Source: Botryllus schlosseri (taxonomy: Eukaryota; Chordata; Ascidiacea; Stolidobranchia; Styelidae). Taken from it: 24,613 nucleotides of DNA. Under the pieces are notes generated by a model that was given only the letters and a program-made list of their open reading frames with translations, made no database searches and had not been told where the DNA came from. The translations under genes were made by a program, and so were the position numbers. The number at the start of each line of letters is the position of its first letter. The first letter of the stretch is position 1. The stretch lies in assembly GCA_000444245.1 (NCBI GenBank), contig ATSW01007967.1:1-24613 (forward strand). The letters are read 5' to 3'. Below are positions 20,136-24,613 of the stretch, in pieces.

Positions 20136-20412
20136 ATGGAACTCCAAGAGCAATTCTACTATAAACATGCTCAGAATTTGCTGTTAAGAACTAACCTACA
20201 TTTTTCTGAAGGCAAAGTCAGCAGTCTTCTATCCTTTCTCAAGCAGCATTCAATTCAAATCTCATTCGGTGATATATTGATTGCTTGGTAAGTTTTATAT
20301 GGTAGAGAGGATGCTACTTTACCAATAACTCCACTTCCTGTTTAGTTTGATGGACTATTTCGCAGGTTCATTCTTGTGCCAGAAATTGAAATTATACAAT
20401 TTATACATATGA
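20136..20412 (+). CDS. Candidate small two-exon gene, unknown function
   Basis: Exon 1 (20136-20287) opens with ATG after an in-frame TGA at 20112-20114 and encodes 50 codons starting MELQEQFYYKHAQNLLL, helix-like in composition. It ends at a consensus donor GTAAGT (20288-20293). A 58-bp stretch ends in the pyrimidine-rich acceptor CCTGTTTAG at 20345. Joining keeps the frame and gives CLMDYFAGSF and a stop TGA at 20410-20412, for about 72 residues in all. No family recognised. The stretch could instead be exons of a longer gene, with exon 2 using another donor (CAG followed by GTTCAT at 20365), or a chance arrangement. There is no membrane helix clear enough to place it and no neighbour to suggest a role. 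Confidence 0.33.
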
Positions 20413-20723
20413 TATAGCATATAGTTCATTATACATAGCGAGATGCTTTGCATCAATCCAATTATATACATGTGTACTGTATATATCATTGATCAATCTG
20501 ATATGCCAGGAGCTGGGCAACCTCGTCATCTCCAGCGCGCCGGTCCGATATGGATTCGACAGGCCGGAACGGGGGGCTAGATCCTAAATAATCATGGGGA
20601 CTCACTGATCCATTTTGGTGCAGTGAGCACAGATTTCGTCACCGTTTCCAAGTCCGAAAACGAAAAAATGGTCCCGCCAGTCGTATGATGTCGTCCCCTG
20701 ACATCGGCTAAATTACTATAGCT
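20413..20723. other. Spacer, no feature recognised
   Basis: TATA-type AT-rich words cluster around 20400-20490; otherwise no gene, repeat or RNA gene seen. Confidence 0.35.
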
Positions 20724-20800
20724 CAGTACTCTTCAACCTTTTTCGTCGTGGTACACCCTTTTAACGTTTACTCAAAACTCGTACACCCCTGACCACATGG
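20724..20800 (+). mobile_element. hAT terminus, left end only
   Basis: CAGTACTCTTCAACCTTTTT, followed by GTGGTACACCC and later CGTACACCCC, is a typical hAT end. The left flank is CTATAGCT. No inverted partner was found to the right, so the element is truncated or its end is decayed; the right limit given is nominal. Confidence 0.5.
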
Positions 20801-21696
20801 ATAATGCACCGATTCCGTAGTAAGCCGCATTTCGATTACACACAGAGGATACGACCGCATTCCAGGGGAGAGTTATCATGGCCTATATGGACCATAATTA
20901 ATCATGTTAAATTGGCTACTGGAAACTTTACACCGCGGAGACCCCTTGTGTTATCACTGCATGATTTGTTATGAGCATATACATTGCGTGTAGATTTTCT
21001 ACGTGTAGAAGCAGAACATCCCTACAGCCGCTACAGGCTTACTATGTATGACCAAAATCGTGAGGATAAATGTGAGGAAAAGCAACTGAGAATAGGTTTC
21101 TAGTCGCGCGCGGCGCGAAAATCTTTTTAACCTATTGAATGAGCTTTATTGATAGTTGTTAGTTCCACATATTTCTGTCAAAATTTTATTCATTCTCAGC
21201 CCGCTTGGTCAGATTTACCGGTGGGACTTCGAAAAATTTGAGCACAATATTAGTGATGCATATTCCGGTTTTTATTAATCACTTTGGGGCATGTTGTTAT
21301 TTCTTGAACTCCCATCAGAATTGTCGGTATAGTAAAAATGTATTGGAATCGCTCAAACGTACCAAAAAAAACTTGATTCGTGGAAGCGCACGATTCCAAC
21401 ATGGTATGTTTAATAGGGCACATCATTTTCCTCCGTGGTTCGCATTTGTACGGCGAGGCTCAGATTGCAAAGACACTGATATATTAAAAACGTAAAAATC
21501 CCAGTCACCCTGAATCGCGCAGAGCAGGAAGAAAATTTTAGGGTTGAATAAAAATTTATGAAAGATTTTAAAGCCAATTTGTAAAATCGAATTGCATATT
21601 GACGCCAGCCAACACAGGCTAATGTAGACGGCCGCTGCGTATAAGTAAATGCGAAATACTAATCAGGTCATCAGTTTACCGGACCATAGTACCACA
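20801..21696. other. Probable transposon interior, no gene
   Basis: Contains the GC-rich 16-mer TCGCGCGCGGCGCGAA at 21104-21119, which also occurs in reverse at 15290-15305 inside the TAGGGTT element. The plus-strand frame 21205-21495 has no recognised domain and no paired splice signals. Confidence 0.35.
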
Positions 21697-21760
21697 CAGT
21701 GGTTCTCAAGTTCGACCCATGAGATGCCCCTGCCTGCAATCATGGTAGGGTATACTCTGC
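21697..21760 (+). mobile_element. hAT terminus, left end only
   Basis: CAGTGGTTCTCAAGTTCGAC followed by CCATGAGATGCCCC looks like a hAT left end. No partner end and no duplication of the flank GTACCACA were found. Limits nominal. Confidence 0.4.
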
Positions 21761-22062
21761 TATTTATAAGCTTGTCGCATGAAGTACCAATTCAATTTGT
21801 CTAAGCGGCCGTTTTCTCGAGAATCATTATAGAGAGATATGGCAAGCTGAACACATGTTAACTTCACCCTGTTCTACTCCAAAAGGAACCATTAAGTAGG
21901 GCTCGGAAAAATCGAGTACCTGAATGATTCGATTCTGAATCACGTAATATGCTTCGAGTTGAGTAATCGAGTATCACTCATTATGACGTCAAACCAGAAT
22001 GTGATATGTGTAAGTTCAAATTTATGTAACTATTATGTCACCACAAAGAATGTAATGCCTGG

Positions 22063-22210
22063 CAGAGTTGGATCAATTAGAATACTTCAATTCAATTACA
22101 ATTACAATGACTTCCTTGCATGTTTCAATTACAATTACAATTACAATTACACGAAAAAATGTAATTAATTACATTCAGCTCAATTACAAATTTCAATTGA
22201 TCCAACTCCG
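22063..22210. mobile_element. CAATTA-rich hAT-type MITE, 148 bp
   Basis: Ends CAGAGTTGGATCAATT and, read inward from the right, CGGAGTTGGATCAATT. The 8-bp flanks ATGCCTGG (22055-22062) and ATGCCTGT (22211-22218) match at 7 of 8. Between them are runs of ACAATT hexamers (22095-22150) and the complementary TGTAATTAATTACA, so the whole element can fold on itself. No coding capacity. Confidence 0.8.
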
Positions 22211-22270
22211 ATGCCTGTTATCCATCACCGATAGCGAGAATCGTGTACGACGGGATGATTCCCCTGTCGT

Positions 22271-22545
22271 TTGTTTGCTTTTGGGGTATTCATGGTGTTT
22301 GTCGACTACTATGGTCATTTACCCCAGGCCGATATTCTTCTTATTTTCCGTAACTGCCGACCTATAGCACGGCCCACCTCTAGGCTTTTGTAAGACACCG
22401 CTGACGCGGATGAGGTGGCGAGGAGGAGCCTAGGTAAACCTCCAACACTTAGGTATCGGAATTCGGAAGTCGACCTCGGTCGGACTCGAACCCACACCCA
22501 TTGGTGTTGCAGCCGCGGGTTATACCACTGCGCTATCTCACTACT
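22271..22545 (-). repeat. tRNA-derived SINE, copy 2 (full length, perfect target duplication)
   Basis: On the minus strand it starts GAGATAGCGCAGTGGTATAA; box A is TAGCGCAGTGG (22525-22535) and box B GGTTCGAGTCC (22482-22492). The body includes CCTAGGCTCCTCC and CGGGCCGTGC-type sequence shared with copy 1 at 17581-17806. The 13-bp flanks are identical: ATTCCCCTGTCGT at 22258-22270 and 22546-22558. The tail side (left) lacks a poly(A) run and ends in TTGTTTGC-type sequence. Confidence 0.92.
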
Positions 22546-22558
22546 ATTCCCCTGTCGT

Positions 22559-22916
22559 CGTCGTGTCGTGAACTCATTGTGCATAGGGCTTTAGGAAACG
22601 AAATTACCACCCAAGTAGTTCAGTGACTAACTTGAAACTTGTTACAACGGTCGATTAAGACTTACCGTGCCAAATTACAAGATCGATGTCGGTACAGAAC
22701 ATCGTCAAAATCAATGGAGACCAATACCGGCTTTTGAGTAAAATCTGTTTCGCTGTACATGGTGGATCGGCACACAACGAAGTTCGGAAACGAAATTACT
22801 ACCCTAATCTTTAAGTAGCATGCCTGAAACTTGGAGCAGTGTTAAATATCACCTTCAGGACATTACATACCATGTTTCAAGAATTATCATGGTGCGAAAC
22901 ACCGGCAAAATCGACG
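22559..22916. other. Spacer, no feature recognised
   Basis: Two similar phrases, GAAACGAAATTACCACCC (22597) and GAAACGAAATTACTACCC (22787), lie 190 bp apart, each followed by AAGTAG and, further on, CTTGAAACTTG or CTGAAACTTGG. This is a diverged direct repeat; no gene is seen. Confidence 0.45.
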
Positions 22917-23380
22917 GTGATTAGAATGGCAGCAACTGTATTCAATAATGATCCCATGACAATGATATGCTCCAAGCTCAGCCACTGTCCGAATAAGTAC
23001 ATGATGACTACAGTAACCATTCTACCGATGAGATGCATTGTTGATTGTAGATCCACCATGTATAGTTCGACATCAAAGTAGAACGATGTCAAATCGTTGA
23101 TAAACGAGACGAAATTGACACTGATCAGTGATCACATCCATGAACAATATACAGCATACCAGTAGCAAAACGCCCCATCTTTTTTTGACAACGTGGTAAT
23201 CTTTGCCTTGTAACATGAAGTATTCAACGCCGTCTAGAGAAGACCATAAACTTGACACTCTTTCTCCACCGTGTCCCATAGCTTCTATTTTCAACAATCT
23301 TCGGATTACGAAGTAAAACTGTTTACCAGGCTGCAGTAGAATGTGTTGAATGTCTCAAAGCCAGCACTCGTAGGCATAGG
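22917..23380 (-). pseudogene. MFS transporter 5' fragment plus upstream flank, young duplicate (copy 5)
   Basis: Matches 9991-10440 of the second intact MFS gene and its upstream flank; the coding part is about 93 percent identical by eye. It runs from the ATG at 23279 (MGHGGERVSS) through helix 3 and stops abruptly at about 22917. A 7-bp gain near 23120-23130 (CTGATCAGTGATC against CTGATC) shifts the frame just after helix 1. The other nine helices are absent. The upstream flank is about 80 percent identical as far as 23380, where transposon sequence starts. Same strand as every other copy. It cannot make a transporter. Confidence 0.92.
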
Positions 23381-23383
23381 CGC

Positions 23384-23470
23384 CGACTTTTCTTTTTGCA
23401 TGGGGCGGCGGCAGGCGCGTAGCCAGGGGGTGTCGAAACCCCCTACTTTTGCAACACAAAACCCCTTCCT
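23384..23470 (+). mobile_element. Overlapping transposon termini (TAGGCGCCGAC and GCGTAGCCAGGGGG types)
   Basis: ATAGGCGCCGACTTTTC at 23378-23394 and GCGCGTAGCCAGGGGGTG at 23415-23432 both look like 5' ends of animal DNA transposons that I have seen in many genomes. No partner ends were identified. The first begins right where the MFS duplicate ends. Confidence 0.4.
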
Positions 23471-24564
23471 TTTGAAATGAATGATTCAGTTGCAATTCAT
23501 CAAGTCGTATTATCAGTGTTACGCGGGGCCGCGACAAATTAGCGAGATTCGTCTGCATGTGCAGTGTGCAGCTGTGCACGCATATCGCATCGCACAATGC
23601 AACGTGACGTGATCTCCTGCTGAGATCATTGCGTAATTAGGTCATTGATTGCCGCGCACTCGGCATTCGCCGCAGGACTGAGCATGAGCAGTAACACAGC
23701 GAACAATTCTGGAACACGAAAGACGGACAAGAATGATGATTACAAACGCGCGCGGCTAATCAGTAATTATCCCTTACCGTCAACGATGGGTTTTTATTTA
23801 GTATTGAGTAGCTCGTATCGCGACAATTGGTTGCTGATTAAAACATCGATTTTGACTGCATTGCTGCATTTCCCGATTTACGTTCGCAAAGCATAATTGG
23901 ATTAATAATATGGGCACAGGAATAAATTCCAACTAGCAGGCACTCACAATAAAACACGGTTCAATTTTGCGCTCCGAGAATATTTATCACAAAAATGGTA
24001 CACAATATTTTAAACGCGGCTTGCGGCCCCCATCGATGCAAATAATGCACTTCAATTTGTAGAAGGTGAACGTATATTTGGTCGTCAAATCGCGATAGGA
24101 GATGGTGCTTCTCAATGCGCGAGATGAAATCTACGTTTCTAACGATGAGGTCGAATTTCTATATCTAATAAGGATAGTTAGTTTGCTGAAATCAGCATCA
24201 GTACGCTGTGCGAAATACAGAGTAGTGATCAATTTTATCGGACTGTACAATCGGCCGGCAGAGTTGCGCTGATAACGAAATTGCAGACATGCCGCAAACC
24301 AACCCGCAATAATTACAATTACAGGGTGCGCTAGTCATACGTAAATACCCAGATTCGGCAATGGCAACGAGCACAATTTGTTCAGACGCGGCGATAAGTT
24401 TTAATCAAAAAGATACATAAACACAAACAATATTACACTTGGAGATTGTTACTGCTAGGCGAAAGTGTTATTGCAGTAAGAGCAATATGGGCGCATGCCG
24501 CGACCTTATCAATAGAAATACACATCCCAAAGGTTTGAAATTCGATCCGCGATACGGTTTCGCT
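23471..24564. other. Unassigned sequence
   Basis: No convincing gene, RNA gene or complete repeat. The plus-strand frame 23645-23896 does not begin with ATG and has no recognised domain. Much of this may be interior of the element that begins near 23384. Confidence 0.35.
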
Positions 24565-24613
24565 CAGTGGCGGCTCGTCCTATAGGGCAACTGGGGCATT
24601 GCCCCACCTAAAA
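24565..24613 (+). mobile_element. hAT left end running off the window
   Basis: CAGTGGCGGCTCGTCCTATA followed by GGGCAACTGGGGCATTGCC matches a common animal hAT terminus (CAGTGGCGGCTCGTCC). The rest lies beyond the window edge. Confidence 0.65.

Noticed and set aside
22482-22535. A functional tRNA gene on the minus strand
   Set aside because: Box A and box B are present, but the sequence does not close into an acceptor stem, it is part of a longer repeat with a second copy, and it is flanked by a target duplication; it is a SINE head.

Overview
This window looks like repeat-rich, non-coding-dominated DNA from an invertebrate animal. It is AT-leaning, has no operons or bacterial signals, and carries tRNA-derived SINEs with target-site duplications, many hAT-type DNA-transposon ends, and membrane-protein genes followed by AATAAA poly(A) signals. 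A marine invertebrate such as a tunicate is a guess only. The isolated Ns (5134-5213, 15209-15265, 15492) point to a draft assembly.

The only clear protein-coding content is a minus-strand array of five related copies of one gene family: single-exon, 12-helix major facilitator superfamily (MFS) transporters that most resemble the SLC49/FLVCR group. Two copies are intact (3741-5168, 475 aa; 8901-10343, 480 aa). One is a decayed C-terminal half (7199-7890). One is a nearly full-length pseudogene with shifts, a deletion and a transposon in its N-terminus (18024-19345). One is a young 5' fragment of the second gene plus its upstream flank (22917-23380). This is a birth-and-death gene cluster.

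Layout: 1-1305 is the end of a hAT relic. 1816-3478 is a hAT-like element with a second hAT nested inside (2282-3158). The first MFS gene follows. 5169-6777 holds no clear gene, with a SINE-like piece and hAT fragments. Two inverted foldback repeats (6778-7198 and 10790-11232) bracket the C-terminal pseudogene and the second intact gene. 11233-13476 is unassigned. 13485-14272 is a hAT-like element with a perfect 8-bp duplication. 15099-17490 is a stack of TAGGGTT-ended elements and hAT debris. A SINE, the large pseudogene and a hAT-like MITE (19346-19785) come next. A possible tiny two-exon gene lies on the plus strand at 20136-20412. The right end has single hAT termini, a CAATTA-rich MITE, a second SINE, the young gene fragment and more transposon ends.

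The intact genes have no visible partner genes, so function can be given only as probable membrane transport of an unknown small solute. The transposons appear to have cut, bracketed and separated the gene copies. No retrovirus-like, Polinton-like or toxin genes were recognised.
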